A stretch of 64,000 nucleotides of DNA. It comes from Anoplopoma fimbria. Lineage: Eukaryota > Chordata > Actinopteri > Perciformes > Anoplopomatidae. This document shows positions 1 through 10,440 of the stretch, piece after piece. Position 1 is the first letter of the stretch. The number at the start of each line of letters is the position of its first letter. The position numbers were made by a program, and so were the translations under genes. The stretch covers positions 21,117,421-21,181,420 of the forward strand of contig NC_072462.1 in assembly GCF_027596085.1 (NCBI RefSeq), in the 5' to 3' direction. A model generated the notes under the pieces. The model was not told the origin of the DNA, did not search any database, and saw nothing but the letters and a program-made list of their open reading frames with translations.

Positions 1-312
1 TTTGAGTTGTAAACAAGTATGAGAATGCCTAATGTGTTTGTTAATAAACAAAACTACAGCATTACGGTCTCACCCATCAGCTGGTGGAGAGACTTATTTG
101 ATACCGAAATTGGATTTGAATCCAGCTGATAGACACTCACAGTGAGATGTATGAGGAAGGATCGATACCGACCTATTGTTGCTCACTCACACCTGCCAGA
201 CGAGGTCTCCACTGCAGAGACAGGTGTTGGTGCCAAAGCTCTTTTCTGGTCCAAATCTGCAGGAGAACATGTTAAGACTTCTGGTAATAATTGCTGCTGT
301 TATTATAAGTAG
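1..312. other. Unassigned non-coding sequence at left edge
   Basis: No convincing exon, RNA gene or recognised repeat. It directly abuts the retroposon cluster that begins near 313. Confidence 0.4.
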
Positions 313-345
313 TCTTATTATATGAATCATTTATGTCATATACAT

Positions 346-890
346 TGAATGTGTTGTATCTCTGTTATGCTGCTCATTCTGTACACATGACATCTATTGC
401 ATTCTGTCCATCCTGGAGAAGGATCCCTCCTCTGTCGTTCTCCCAGAGGTTTCTTCCTTTTTTCTCCCTGTTAAAGGGGTTTTTAGGGGAGTTTTTCCTG
501 TGCCGATGTGAGGGAAGGACAGAGGATAAGATAAGATAAGATAAGATAAGATAAGATAAGATAATCCTTTATTAGTAGAGTAAAGTGCACACAAGAGACA
601 TAGTAGAAGAAGACAAGCTAAAAATAAAAAATGAAAAATAAATTATTAAGTATTATAAATAAGCAATAAAAAAAAACAGTAGAAAAAACAACAATAACTG
701 AAATATTATATTTACAGACAGAGAAAAAAACAACTATTTCAACTATTTTTAACTTGTTTAACTATCATTGCACAGTGTAATGTGTCATGTGTTGCACATT
801 GCAGGATGTCTCATGTGCACAGATTGTAAAGCCCTCTGAGGCACATTTGTAATTTGTGATTCTGGGCTCTACAAAATAAACTGAATTGAA
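346..890 (+). mobile_element. Teleost retroposon 3' region, interrupted by a second element
   Basis: Positions 376-525 carry phrases I recognise from a very common teleost non-LTR retroposon 3' region (GGATCCCTCCTCTGTCG, GGTTTCTTCC, the 'ttttcctgtgccgatgtgaggg' segment). The matching end of the same family resumes at about 780-890 (GATTGTAAAGCCCTCTGAGG, then an ACTGAATTGAAATTGAA tail). Between them lies a differently tailed element in reverse orientation (about 526-778). The simplest reading is an older copy split by a later insertion. The family name is uncertain (Rex1 or L2-like LINE end); the recognition is from memory. Confidence 0.6.
524..778 (-). mobile_element. Retroposon 3' end with (TTATC)n tail, reverse orientation
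   Basis: A (GATAA)n array at about 524-564 is followed by TCCTTTATTAGTAG, then a sequence ending near GCACAGTG. Read on the minus strand this is a non-LTR-type 3' UTR that ends ...CTAATAAAGGA(TTATC)n. Copies in the opposite orientation lie at 1502-1745, 1798-1948 and 2670-2870. Confidence 0.6.
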
Positions 891-1060
891 ATTGAACTTT
901 CGTCGTTCTTAAAAGTAAATGAACAGAAAGTTGTAAGAAATAGGTTTAAATAAAATCACATATAAACACATGTGTTGGATCCAACCACCAAAATACCAAA
1001 ACGAGTGCATTCAACTTAAAGTGCAATAAGTTTATTGAATAATATTCAGTCCTGTGGTCC

Positions 1061-1500
1061 CTGAACTCCCCACAGTAAATAAATAAAACCGGACAGCTGA
1101 TGGACGTTTTAATTGATCATGCAGTAAGAAAAGTACAGGGGTTACTAATAATGTTAAGGATATCTCTTCATCAATCATACATTTGATTAATTACTGGGCT
1201 TTTCCTATTCTGATATGTAAAAAAACATTTTACTGTAGAAGTTAAGGCACAAATTAATTCTCTATCACAAAGATTATTATTTTAATTACAAGATCCGCTT
1301 TTTTCCCCCTAAAAATATGACAAAAAAGAAGGAAATCTTGTTAGAAAATTGGAAAATTGTTACATGCTTTTAGTAGCACTCACAGCGTTAAAAATAAACT
1401 GAACTGAACTGGTACCTGTGTTTAGGGAAACAGACGACTAGTGTAGTTTATATAAGAAAGACAAAAAACAAATGTCACTGATGAAATACGTGTTTTGCAT
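1061..1500. other. Spacer of the inverted repeat, AT-rich, no gene
   Basis: AT-rich sequence with a short retroposon-like tail at about 1388-1411 (AAATAAACTGAACTGAACTGG). No coding potential seen. Confidence 0.4.
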
Positions 1501-1501
1501 T

Positions 1502-1745
1502 CAACGTGTGATTGCAATAATAGTTAATATAGTTGTTTTTTTCTGTCTGTAAATATTATATTTCAGTTATTGTGTTTTTCTACTGTTTTTATTGCTTATT
1601 TATAATACTTGCTTTTTATTTTATTTTTATTTTTTATTTTCATTCTTGTCTCTTGTGTGCACTTTAAATCTACGCTGTTGTAAGTTTGCTGCGGGACTAA
1701 TAAAGGGTTATTTATCTTATCTTATCTTATCTTATCTTATCTTAT
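1502..1745 (+). mobile_element. Retroposon 3' end with (TTATC)n tail
   Basis: This shares an ordered series of phrases with 2670-2870 (CTGTCTGTAAATAT, TTTCAGTTATTGT, TTGCTTATTTATAATACTTG, GTCTCTTGTGTGCACTTTA). It keeps the complete end GGGACTAATAAAGGGTTA followed by (TTATC)n at 1711-1745. It is the best-preserved 3' end of this family here. No open reading frame is present, so it is 5'-truncated. Confidence 0.65.
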
Positions 1746-1797
1746 GAAGCTTCTGAGCACTTTATGAACCTTTTATAAATGCTTGTTAAAGTAGAAA

Positions 1798-1948
1798 TTG
1801 TGTTCATTCTTTATTTTTATCTTGTCTTTCTCTACTATGTCTCTTGTGTGCACTTTAACTCTATGCTGCTGTAAGCCTGCAAATTTATCTTATCTTATCT
1901 TATCTTATCTTATCTTATCTTATCTTATCTTATCTTATCTTATCTTAT
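1798..1948 (+). mobile_element. Second tailed copy of the same family, with the longest (TTATC)n array
   Basis: GTCTCTTGTGTGCACTTTAA and CTGCTGTAAG are shared with the preceding copy, and a (TTATC)n array of about 65 bp occupies 1884-1948. The copy lacks the ACTAATAAAGGG segment just before the tail. Confidence 0.6.
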
Positions 1949-2091
1949 TCAGCTCAACTTCTGCGTTCGAGTTTAACCTTAAAAACGTCTGCCTCATATC
2001 TACTGAGGATCGAAACGCTGCCTTCACGCCCTGCAGGTGCTGCCAGACTTCCTTTTGTGCAGCCTCCCCTCCCTCCCCCCGGGGACAGATG

Positions 2092-2139
2092 GAGAGTGAT
2101 GCATTCAGAGAGTGATGCATTCAGAGAGTGATGCATTCA
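2092..2139. repeat. Three tandem copies of a 16-bp unit
   Basis: Unit GAGAGTGATGCATTCA occurs three times head-to-tail, followed by a partial GAGAG. All copies are identical, consistent with a recent short tandem duplication. Confidence 0.9.
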
Positions 2140-2394
2140 GAGAGATAAAGCACGCAGGCACCTCCAGATGCCACGCGCCTCACGTGAGGCCTGGCTTTAG
2201 GCATGCAAAGCAGGCGCGTGCCACTGCAAAACAGAAACAGTGCACGAGGTATAAGTCTGTCTGACATCCAATGCATTAAGCTGGTTGGTGTGTTGCATTA
2301 TGACACAACTTATTTCGCTCAATATGCTACATTTTCCAAACTTCCCAAGTTTTATTTTCAATTTCAATTCAGTTTATTTTGTAGAGCCCAGAAG
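2140..2394. other. Short unique-looking segment before the right inverted-repeat arm
   Basis: Contains a perfect 14-bp palindrome, GCCTCACGTGAGGC, at 2177-2190 with an E-box core CACGTG. A retroposon end (ATTTCAATTCAGTTTATTTTGTAG) at 2358-2390 is a direct repeat of 2557-2583. No gene seen. Confidence 0.45.
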
Positions 2395-2905
2395 GGACTG
2401 AATATTATTCAAGGAAACTTATTGCACTTTAAGTTGAATGCACTCGTTTTGGTATTTTGGTGGTTGGATCCAACACATGTGTTTATATGTGATTTTATTT
2501 AAACCTATTTCTTACAACTTTCTGTTCATTTACTTTTAAGAACGACGAAAGTTCAATTTCAATTCAGTTTATTTTGTAGAGCCCAGAATCACAAATTACA
2601 AATTAGCCTCAGAGGGCTTTACAATCTGTGCACATGAGACATCCTGCAATGTGCAACACATGACACATTACACTGTGCAATAATAGTTAAAAAAGTTAAA
2701 AATAGTTGAAATAGTTGGGGGTTTTTCTCTGTCTGTAAATATAATATTTCAGTTATTGTTGTTTTTTCTACTGTTTTTTTTTTATTGCTTATTTATAATA
2801 CTTGTTTTATTTTTATTTTTAGCTTGTCTTCTTCTACTATGTCTCTTGTGTGCACTTTATTTATTATATGACATAAATGATTCATATAATAATTTTGATG
2901 CTCTT
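2395..2905 (-). repeat. Right arm of the long inverted repeat
   Basis: Reverse complement of 313-345 plus about 577-1060. It contains the tail of the 780-890 retroposon and the (TTATC)-family 3' UTR, but not the GATAA array or the older element's 5' portion. The junction in this arm joins ...TGTCATATA directly to ATAAATAAAGTGCACAC (read on the minus strand). This indicates a deletion of about 230 bp here, or an insertion in the other arm after the duplication. Confidence 0.85.
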
Positions 2906-2910
2906 ATGAT

Positions 2911-3755
2911 AGGGAAACGTGTCCTCTGCCAACATTATATAACTTCATAGGAGGCATTTAAGCACCATGCTTGTGTTTTTGCAAATTCTAGTAAAGCATG
3001 TGTTCTTGCATAGTGTATAGTTTTAATTTTTGAAGGTTTTTTTTCCAGGTAGCAATTCAGAGTCAAAATCTGACAGATTTGACAAACTTTAATTTAGCTG
3101 AAGAACAGTCAGAGAACAATGTTCAATCGAGACTTATTGTGGAGGTTTTACAGGAAAAGACATCATGCAGTGACAAAGAAAAAATATATATTTTGTCATG
3201 AATAATATAGGTGAAGTGAAACCCTCAAACCCTTTTTTATTTGCTATTGCTGCATAATTTGTGATTTAAGGTCAGATTTGAAGATGTATTTACATCCCAG
3301 TCCAGGCAATTTCCATTTATTTTCTGTACCGTAGAAAATCGCTGACTTGTGAAAAGTCCCTTGAGGTGAAGAACCTATCATATTAAACATCAAATCTTCA
3401 GAAATGTTGGGAACTAATGGAAATCAATGGCTGTCTGGAATGTCAAAAAACATGACATTGAAATATCCAACACAACGGCATGGTTTTGCAAAATGTTCTG
3501 CTGTGATGTAAAGTGCTGTAGACTGTGTAAGCAGAAAACATTGCATGGTTCCTGTTTTAATAGGAGTTATTGGCCACTTCTAATTGTTCCAGAACTTCAA
3601 GGACTTTGATGACAACAGTGTGGTCTCCCTGTGTGGTTTCATTATTCCTGTAAACTGAGGGAATCATTTAAAGGTCAGAGAGTTTCTACATCTGATCCTT
3701 TGAACCAAAACTTCCCCCGACTTTCTAAGACTTTTCTATAGGCACGCGTCCCCGA
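2911..3755. other. Upstream flank of the GADD45 gene
   Basis: About 850 bp without a recognisable repeat or open coding region. It is AT-rich until about 3700 and becomes GC-rich at the promoter. Distal regulatory sites may exist, but none can be picked out reliably by eye. Confidence 0.4.
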
Positions 3756-3758
3756 GGG

Positions 3759-3844
3759 TGGGGCGGGGGCTGCAGGCCTATTGTTGTCATTGTGCCCCAA
3801 ACGGCCAATCAGAGAGTGAGCGTGTGCCGGGTCTGCAGTATAAA
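3759..3844 (+). promoter_or_regulatory. Core promoter: GC box, CCAAT box, TATA box
   Basis: A GC box (GGGGCGGGGGC, about 3760-3770), a CCAAT box (GGCCAATCAG, 3803-3812) and a TATAAA (3839-3844) occur in the normal order and spacing. Transcription is expected to start about 30 bp after the TATA box, near 3870, giving a 5' UTR of about 60 nt with no upstream ATG. Focused TATA promoters of this kind suit strongly inducible genes such as the GADD45 family; that last point is inference. Confidence 0.85.
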
Positions 3845-3929
3845 TGCTGGCAGAGTCTTGGAGGAATCACAAACACTCTTCTCTGGACTTTCTGACCACA
3901 TCAACTGAACTCAAAGCCTAAATCTTATC

Positions 3930-4582
3930 ATGCAGTCTCCTGGAAAATCCCTGAAGGAAGCTCTGTGCTGTGCTCAGAGCGAGGATCGACTCACTGTTGG
4001 AGTCTACGAGAGCGCTAAAATTATGACTGAGTAAGTAAACTACACATGACTTAAATATGACTTTGGCATCCACTATGAACAGCCATCGTGATCACTGTCT
4101 AACAACAGCAGCTAACAGGTGACTCTTCTTTTTCTCCACAGTGACCCAGACAGTGTGTCTTTCTGCGTCCTGGCTATGGATGAGGACTTCCAGGTTGACA
4201 TCGCTCTGCAGATCCACTTCACCCTCATCCAGTCCTTCTGCTTCGATAACGACATCAGCATCGTCAGAGTGAGCGACATGCAGCGTCTGGTTGAGATTGT
4301 TGGTGACAAGGCGGAGCAGCTTGAAGATGCTCACTGCGTCCTCATCACGGTATGTGGAGCTCAGATAACGAGATTATGTGATTCTAAATCATTTCAGAAG
4401 TCTATACGGGATGCTTTTTTGAAAGAAACCGGTGACTAAATCCTCTTTCCCCATCTTTTTTTTAACAGAACCCAGCTGAAGGGTCTTGGGAGGACCCCGC
4501 TCTGGAGAAGCTGCACCTGTTCTGCGAGGAGAGCCGCAGTCTGAGCGACTGGGTTCCTGAGATCAGCCTCCCCGAGCGTTGA
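3930..4582 (+). CDS. gadd45g: GADD45 gamma-like growth arrest and DNA-damage-inducible protein
   Basis: Three coding exons: 3930-4030, 4142-4349 and 4469-4582, with GT-AG introns of 111 and 119 bp, giving 140 residues. GADD45 proteins are small acidic L7Ae/L30e-fold stress proteins in nucleus and cytoplasm. They bind MTK1/MEKK4 to activate p38/JNK, bind PCNA, p21 and CDK1, and act in active DNA demethylation (family knowledge). Visible hallmarks are GVYESAK (residues 24-30), the core [16 protein letters not shown] with an acidic run just before it, [11 protein letters not shown], and the C-terminal [16 protein letters not shown]. That ending and the overall match favour the gamma class. Vertebrate GADD45G is about 159 residues in four coding exons. 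Here the protein starts at the methionine equivalent to the start of the usual second exon, and the TATA promoter lies immediately upstream, so the usual first coding exon and first intron are missing. Which teleost paralogue this is (for example a gadd45gb type) needs a tree. Confidence 0.93.
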
Positions 4583-4775
4583 TCTGGGCCTCGGCTCCTC
4601 TCTTGCTCAGATGCTGTAAAGCTTCTTATCTGGAAATACTCATCCTAATGAACAGGATGACACTGTTTCTACTCATCCCTGGATACTCCTGAGGAGGATT
4701 CCCGTCCAGGCAGCACGGCGCCGGCCCAAGGGGGCCCCCGTGAACCGTCGCCTCTTGTCCCGTCCATGCCAAGAT

Positions 4776-4857
4776 GACTCTCATTCTTTATGTGAATGAG
4801 GTCAGGTATGCCGCAAGAGCGACACATAGACCCTCATTCTTTGTGCGGATGAGGTTT
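4776..4857 (+). promoter_or_regulatory. Pair of related hairpins in the gadd45g 3' UTR
   Basis: Hairpin 1 (4776-4803) pairs GAC-t-CTCATTC with GAATGAG-GTC around loop TTTATGT. Hairpin 2 (4829-4857) pairs CCTCATTC with GGATGAGG around loop TTTGTGC. The two share sequence and geometry 53 bp apart. The A-to-G change in the second right arm keeps pairing as a G-U wobble. A function is inference. Confidence 0.5.
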
Positions 4858-5063
4858 GGAGAGGAAGGAGATGCGAGTTCTGCGTCCTGTGGTCCCACAG
4901 AGCAAACGTCGCACGTTGAAGCACGCGCAGCAGGAGAAGAAGCGGTGCTGAGAAAGAGGCATTCTTAAAAAAAGACTTTTTAATTATGTCCTCTTTGCTG
5001 AGCAACATGTCAACAGTTGCAATCAGCGAGAATGTTTCCCACTTTCCAAAATTGTCTTAATTC

Positions 5064-5409
5064 TCTAAAGGTTTCACTTTAGAAATTTAAAATGACAAAT
5101 GATATTCTAAAACATAAAAAAAAACATTGAGAACAAAGTTTATTCTCTAAAGGTTTCACTTTAGAAATGTAACAATGACAATTGATATTCTAAAACATAA
5201 AAAAAAAATTAAAACAAAGTTCATTCTCTAAAGGTTTCACTTTAGAATTAAACAATGACAAAATATTCCTTTAAAAAGTATTGAAAAACATATATCTAAA
5301 AGGTTTCACTTTGGATATATAACATCAAAAGAAAAATATAAAATGTGTAAAGTGTGACTCTGAAATATGAAGAAAAAACTGAAATGTGTTACCTGAAGGT
5401 TTCACTTCA
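5064..5409 (+). repeat. Five tandem hairpins with invariant AAGGTTTCACTT core
   Basis: Stem-loops with loop GTTTCA lie at 5064-5083, 5146-5165, 5227-5246, 5290-5320 and 5394-5409. Copies 1-3 have the same 7-bp stem TCTAAAG/CTTTAGA and sit in an 80-82 bp tandem duplication with a shared A-rich spacer. Copy 4 has a longer stem (ATATATC...GATATAT, about 12 pairs with one bulged A). Copy 5 has TGAAG/CTTCA, replacing an A-U pair by G-C. The core of 12 bases is identical in all five while the flanking stem bases vary with pairing mostly kept. Confidence 0.8.
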
Positions 5410-5478
5410 TCTTTATTTACTACAAGTGAAATAACATGTTCACTGCATATTTGATTTTTTTGTATGATGAAATTAAGA

Positions 5479-5484
5479 AATAAA
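5479..5484 (+). terminator. Poly(A) signal AATAAA, probable 3' end of gadd45g
   Basis: First canonical AATAAA after the stop codon on this strand, about 900 nt downstream. It is followed within 20-70 nt by T/GT-rich sequence (GCCTTCTGACTG, CATGTGAGGTT) suitable as a downstream element. Confidence 0.55.
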
Positions 5485-5500
5485 ATCTTTGAATTCACTA

Positions 5501-6173
5501 TTGCCTTCTGACTGTACTTTTCACTTTTTCATGTGAGGTTAAATTGTCTGACTCACATATGAAATCAACCTTTTCTTCTGCAAATCTGCTCCAGTCTGGT
5601 TTGACTTTTTGACTTTGCGAGCCCTTTGGGGGATTATTATCTTGTTGAACACAGCTGTAATCAGCTGTCAGGTCTTTATACATAAACCTCTGTGCACTAC
5701 ATCAACTCAGTGCTGGAGAGGCTTTTGACTTGGAAAACTCTGAACACAAAAATTCTCAATCAGTAAATGTGCTGACTAAATGTTTTGGGATGGCGAATGT
5801 GGCCTTGATAGACAAAGTTCCCTTCTCTCTAATTGAGACAGGTGTTAAAAGGCATGGTCTAAAGGCCGGATGGTCTGGTGAACAGCGAATGGTTCAAATA
5901 TTTTTCCTCCTTTCAGTTATGAACACAAACCCTTTCTTTATCTATTTAGATTTAGTGACCATACGCTGGACTCTCATTGTTCTTTTCACTTTTGAACTGA
6001 AGAAATGATTCTTGAAACTTCTATTTCATCATAAAGAATCCACCAAAATCACTGTCTAAATAGATTTGGGCTTATTTGTATGCAGCTCAACTGCAAAGTC
6101 AGGCTTCCTTTTACATTTAGTACACCACGTTTTAAGGTTTAGTTTTACTTTTAGAAAACTGTGATTATTTGCT
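5501..6173. other. Intergenic, nothing recognised
   Basis: Ordinary AT-rich sequence with short chance reading frames only. A 92-codon frame at 5730-6008 has no motif or exon structure. Confidence 0.4.
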
Positions 6174-6335
6174 GTTTTAATGAGAGTCAGATGAGAAGAT
6201 TGCTGCCTCTCATGTCTCTTAATATGCAGACAGAGGCAGCAGGCAGTTAGCTTAGCTTACATTTATGTCTGGAGTCTTTCAAAGGATAATACAATCTACC
6301 TACCAGCACTTCTAAAGCTCACTCAGGTAGCGCAC
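6174..6335 (+). repeat. Teleost dispersed repeat, copy 1 of a two-copy family here
   Basis: Contains GAGTCAGATGAGAAGATTG, CTCTCATGTCT, GCAGTTAGCTTAGCTTA and TACCAGCACTTCTAAAGCTCA in the order of a common teleost repeat. A second copy in the same orientation lies at 7780-8030. The class is unsure (SINE-like or short non-autonomous element). Confidence 0.6.
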
Positions 6336-7775
6336 ACACTTTGATGAGACACATCCATGATGGTGTTAAAAGTGACATTTCTTGCCAAATTTATAAAAAA
6401 TCAACATGTATTGGTTGAAAATGGCTTAACAAACCATCTTCTGGTTTAAAGCCGCCCTAATCTTGCTAGGCCCATCCGAAATAGAGTTGACCATTTGGGA
6501 CTAATCTAATTAAGGAAATCAAAAGAAATTGAACGTCCTCTAATCAGACCCCCTCCTCGCCTCTCCCAACAGCATCTATGGTTTTTACTTTTTTCTGTAA
6601 CCACTGTGTATGATTACAACCGGCTGGATTTAGCTGCATATTTACCTCGCAAACATAACTGAGTTCTGATTCTTGGCAATAAAGTGAAAGCGGATTTTCC
6701 AAAAGTGGAAGAGGCAGCCAGCCATGGTACCAGTTTAAAAGTGTATTCAGGCAGATGCCAGCTTAACGCAGGCCACTCATTCTTTCGATATTTTTGTATT
6801 CTGGATTAATGTCCACTGTACGGTAGCATTCTGATTATTTTGCCACTTACCGTCATCAAAACAGAAGAGCAAATCTTCCTGCCATTAGAACTTTCTAGAG
6901 TTCTGCATTTTTGCAGCATCTTAGCATCTGATAACACTTTGTTCTGGTCCCTTTTAAAAAAATGTAATGGCAATTTCAGCCAGGTAGCCTACTGAGTAAG
7001 ACGTGATGACAGAATGTTTTTTCATGACTTTCATATCATACTCATTCTTACCTGATGAGATGTCAGTGAATATTTCTTTATCTATAATCATTGAAAGTTG
7101 TGTGTTAATTTGCTGATGCTGCTTGGATTGTGAAGTCGAGAAGAATCAACCAAACTGAAGCTGGAGCTTAATGAAGGTGATCTTTTGCTCCTGGCACACG
7201 TTGGTTTTTCTTTTCTTTCTCTCATTTGTGATTCAGGACCTTTAAGAGGATTCAAACTCTAAAGTCACTCTGTTGCCTGTCACTGCAAACTATTGTGGAG
7301 TCGACAGCTGTTGCAGCCCCCATGCCCCACTGTGACACACACACTCACCACTCTGACTTCCTTTTTATCTCTCTTTGTATAAAAGAGCTCATTAGGCTTC
7401 AACTAGATTTAATGCAATGATTCACCAGAAAATGTTAAAATAAAATGGACCAAAGAAGAGTCTGCACAGTTGCAACATATGCAACCTTCACCATTAACTA
7501 TGCTGCACCCTCACATGTGCATACACACACGCACACACACCCTCCGTGTCAAAAAAGAAAGAAAAAAGAACCAAACAGGACCAGCTGAAAAGCAATCACC
7601 CCTTTAAATCTCCACGGCAACCAACCTACCACTCACTCCATCTGCTGTCCAATTTAATGATGAGGAGAAAGGGGTGGAGAGGAAAAGGAGGAGGAGCCAG
7701 AGGCAGTGTGTCTGGCACAAGCCTGCTGGATGAGGCTGCACTTACAAAAACACAACAATGAAAAACTTGATGTGC
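6336..7775. other. Intergenic, mostly unassigned
   Basis: No gene. A purine-rich stretch at 7545-7600 and 7660-7700 (AAAGAAAGAAAAAAG, GGAAAAGGAGGAGG) creates a low-complexity frame of 71 codons, which I do not consider coding. Confidence 0.4.
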
Positions 7776-7779
7776 TTTT

Positions 7780-8030
7780 TAAAGAATAGTTCAACATTTG
7801 GGGAAAAAATATTCTTTGTCGCTTTGCTTCTGAGAGGGAAATGAGAAGATCGATACCAATCTCATGTCTTTATGTGATGTACAGATCTTGAGTCAGGCCA
7901 TTGGTTGGCTTAGCATAAAGACTGGAAGCAATGGAAAACAGTTATTCTGGCAAACTCTTACTTTACAAATCACATCTACCAACATCTCAAAAGCTCACAG
8001 ACTAAACGTACACAAACTGAAAAGTAACTG
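7780..8030 (+). repeat. Teleost dispersed repeat, copy 2
   Basis: Ordered phrases AATAGTTCAACATTTGGGG, GAGAAGATCGATACCAATCT, TTGGTTGGCTTAGCATAAAG, GACTGGAAGCAATGGAAA and a closing CTCAAAAGCTCACA match the family seen at 6174-6335, here in longer form. Confidence 0.65.
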
Positions 8031-8212
8031 AACTCGCTAACCTGAGCAACTTCAGCTGCCCTCTGTCTCAACCCCAGTCATAAAAAGCTCTGCTGCTGCA
8101 GCCACATGCTGCTTCTCAAGTGTCCTTTCAACATAAAAGCCTCCTCCTCCTCCCCAAAATCCTTTCTGTTTGCTGGAGAGCTGCAGCAGATGGTACTCAT
8201 GGGCTGCAGGCT

Positions 8213-9361
<1,149 letters not shown>

Positions 9362-9450
9362 CCACTGCCAGCTGTTGCCAAAACACTGGTCTGCTTCTCC
9401 ATTCAATTCGGGGGCCCTCAAGTGCCTTATTCAGACACAGCAGAAAACGC

Positions 9451-9461
9451 TGTCTCTCTCT

Positions 9462-9526
<65 letters not shown>
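9451..9526. repeat. (CT)n-(GT)n microsatellite
   Basis: About seven CT units (9451-9464) run into about 31 GT units (9465-9526). Confidence 0.97.
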
Positions 9527-9880
9527 TGGTGTTTGCGATCAGAGTATGAATCTTGCATGTGCAAGTTCATTCTCTGAAATAGTAGTTTGGCAAATAAAGA
9601 AAAAAAACTTACTCAAGGTACATTTACTAGCCCTTTGCAGAGCTTTCAACCTCATGAAACACAACATAAAAAAAAATACCATATTTGACTTTGGAGGCTC
9701 TCTAGGTAACTGTGCATGCAAGATGGGAATGAGACCAGATCCCCAATAATGTGGACTGTAGACTAGCCTGGTCTGAGTCACTTATATGTTTCTGTGTGCA
9801 TGCATGTAATGTGCGTGCTGCAGAACTAGATCAGGTGGCTAAATGTGCTTGTAGAACAAAACAAAACAAAACTCAAACAA
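9527..9880. other. Intergenic, nothing recognised
   Basis: AT-rich, with no gene, repeat or motif cluster that I can support. Confidence 0.4.
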
Positions 9881-10440
9881 AAGCCAACACTTCTACACCC
9901 CGATCCATGGGCACAAAGAGCAGAGAAACGACAGGAGGGGCCCTGCACAAAGGTGCACCGAGACCCCGGCCCACTCTCCTCTTTTGTGCTGAAAAATGGA
10001 AAGGTCCAGGAGCAGCTGCTGTTGGCTGCACGGGACATTTGAGATGATCCTTTTCACCCAAAACAAAGTCTGGAGCTGTGAGTGTGCAGGCTGCAGGGCA
10101 AAGGGGCAAAGGGGGAGGAGGAGGGAGGCTGTATACAAAACGAAAGGCACACTTAGCCTGATCAGCGTAGGGCTGACTCCCCCATTCATCCTGCGGATCA
10201 GCAGCAGAGGCAGTGGGGGTTGGGGGAGGGTCCTAAAGTGGAGGAGAAGCCTTTAAAGTTGACGGGAGTCACATCAGTCACAGCACAAAGGAGTCCCAGA
10301 GGCCTGCCATATGGAACAGGCACATCATCTGTTCAGGGATCACTCAAAAGAAATCCAGCCAGAGCCAATGAGAGGGTGAGCTTTGCACCTTTCTCTACCC
10401 AGCGACACATCCCTGGTTTCTGATTGGTTGTAGAAGTGTG
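9881..10440. other. GC-richer block, possible regulatory element
   Basis: Composition is distinctly more GC-rich than its neighbours, with open frames in several phases (up to 98 codons) on both strands but no protein motif and no consistent splice sites. ATTTGAGATGATCC, ACAAAG words and G-rich runs (GGGGGTTGGGGGAGGG at 10214-10229) are present. It fits a conserved non-coding element better than an exon. Low confidence. Confidence 0.25.

Larger units (their letters stand above)
313..1060 (+). repeat. Left arm of a long inverted repeat
   Basis: Positions 313-345 and about 577-1060 reappear as the reverse complement at 2395-2905, with only scattered substitutions and small indels (visually about 96-98% identity). 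The match ends abruptly at 1060 (CAGTCC). The segment 346-576 is absent from the other arm. Both retroposon tails and unique-looking flank (890-1060) are included, so this is an inverted duplication of a locus and not two independent insertions. Confidence 0.85.
4583..5500 (+). other. gadd45g: Probable gadd45g 3' untranslated region
   Basis: It runs from the stop codon to just past the first canonical AATAAA (5479-5484). A variant ATTAAA at 5208-5213 could give a shorter form. There is a GC-rich stretch at 4708-4740 (GGGGGCCCCC at 4731-4740), two related hairpins at 4776-4857 and five hairpins with a common loop at 5064-5409. The extent is inferred; no transcript data are available. Confidence 0.6.

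Noticed and set aside
4092..4334. Minus-strand frames of 65 and 80 codons opposite gadd45g exon 2
   Set aside because: Antisense shadow of a conserved exon.
4119..4439. 106-codon frame starting inside intron 1 and running through intron 2 of gadd45g
   Set aside because: It is the middle exon read through both introns; the splice sites and family alignment define the true coding path.
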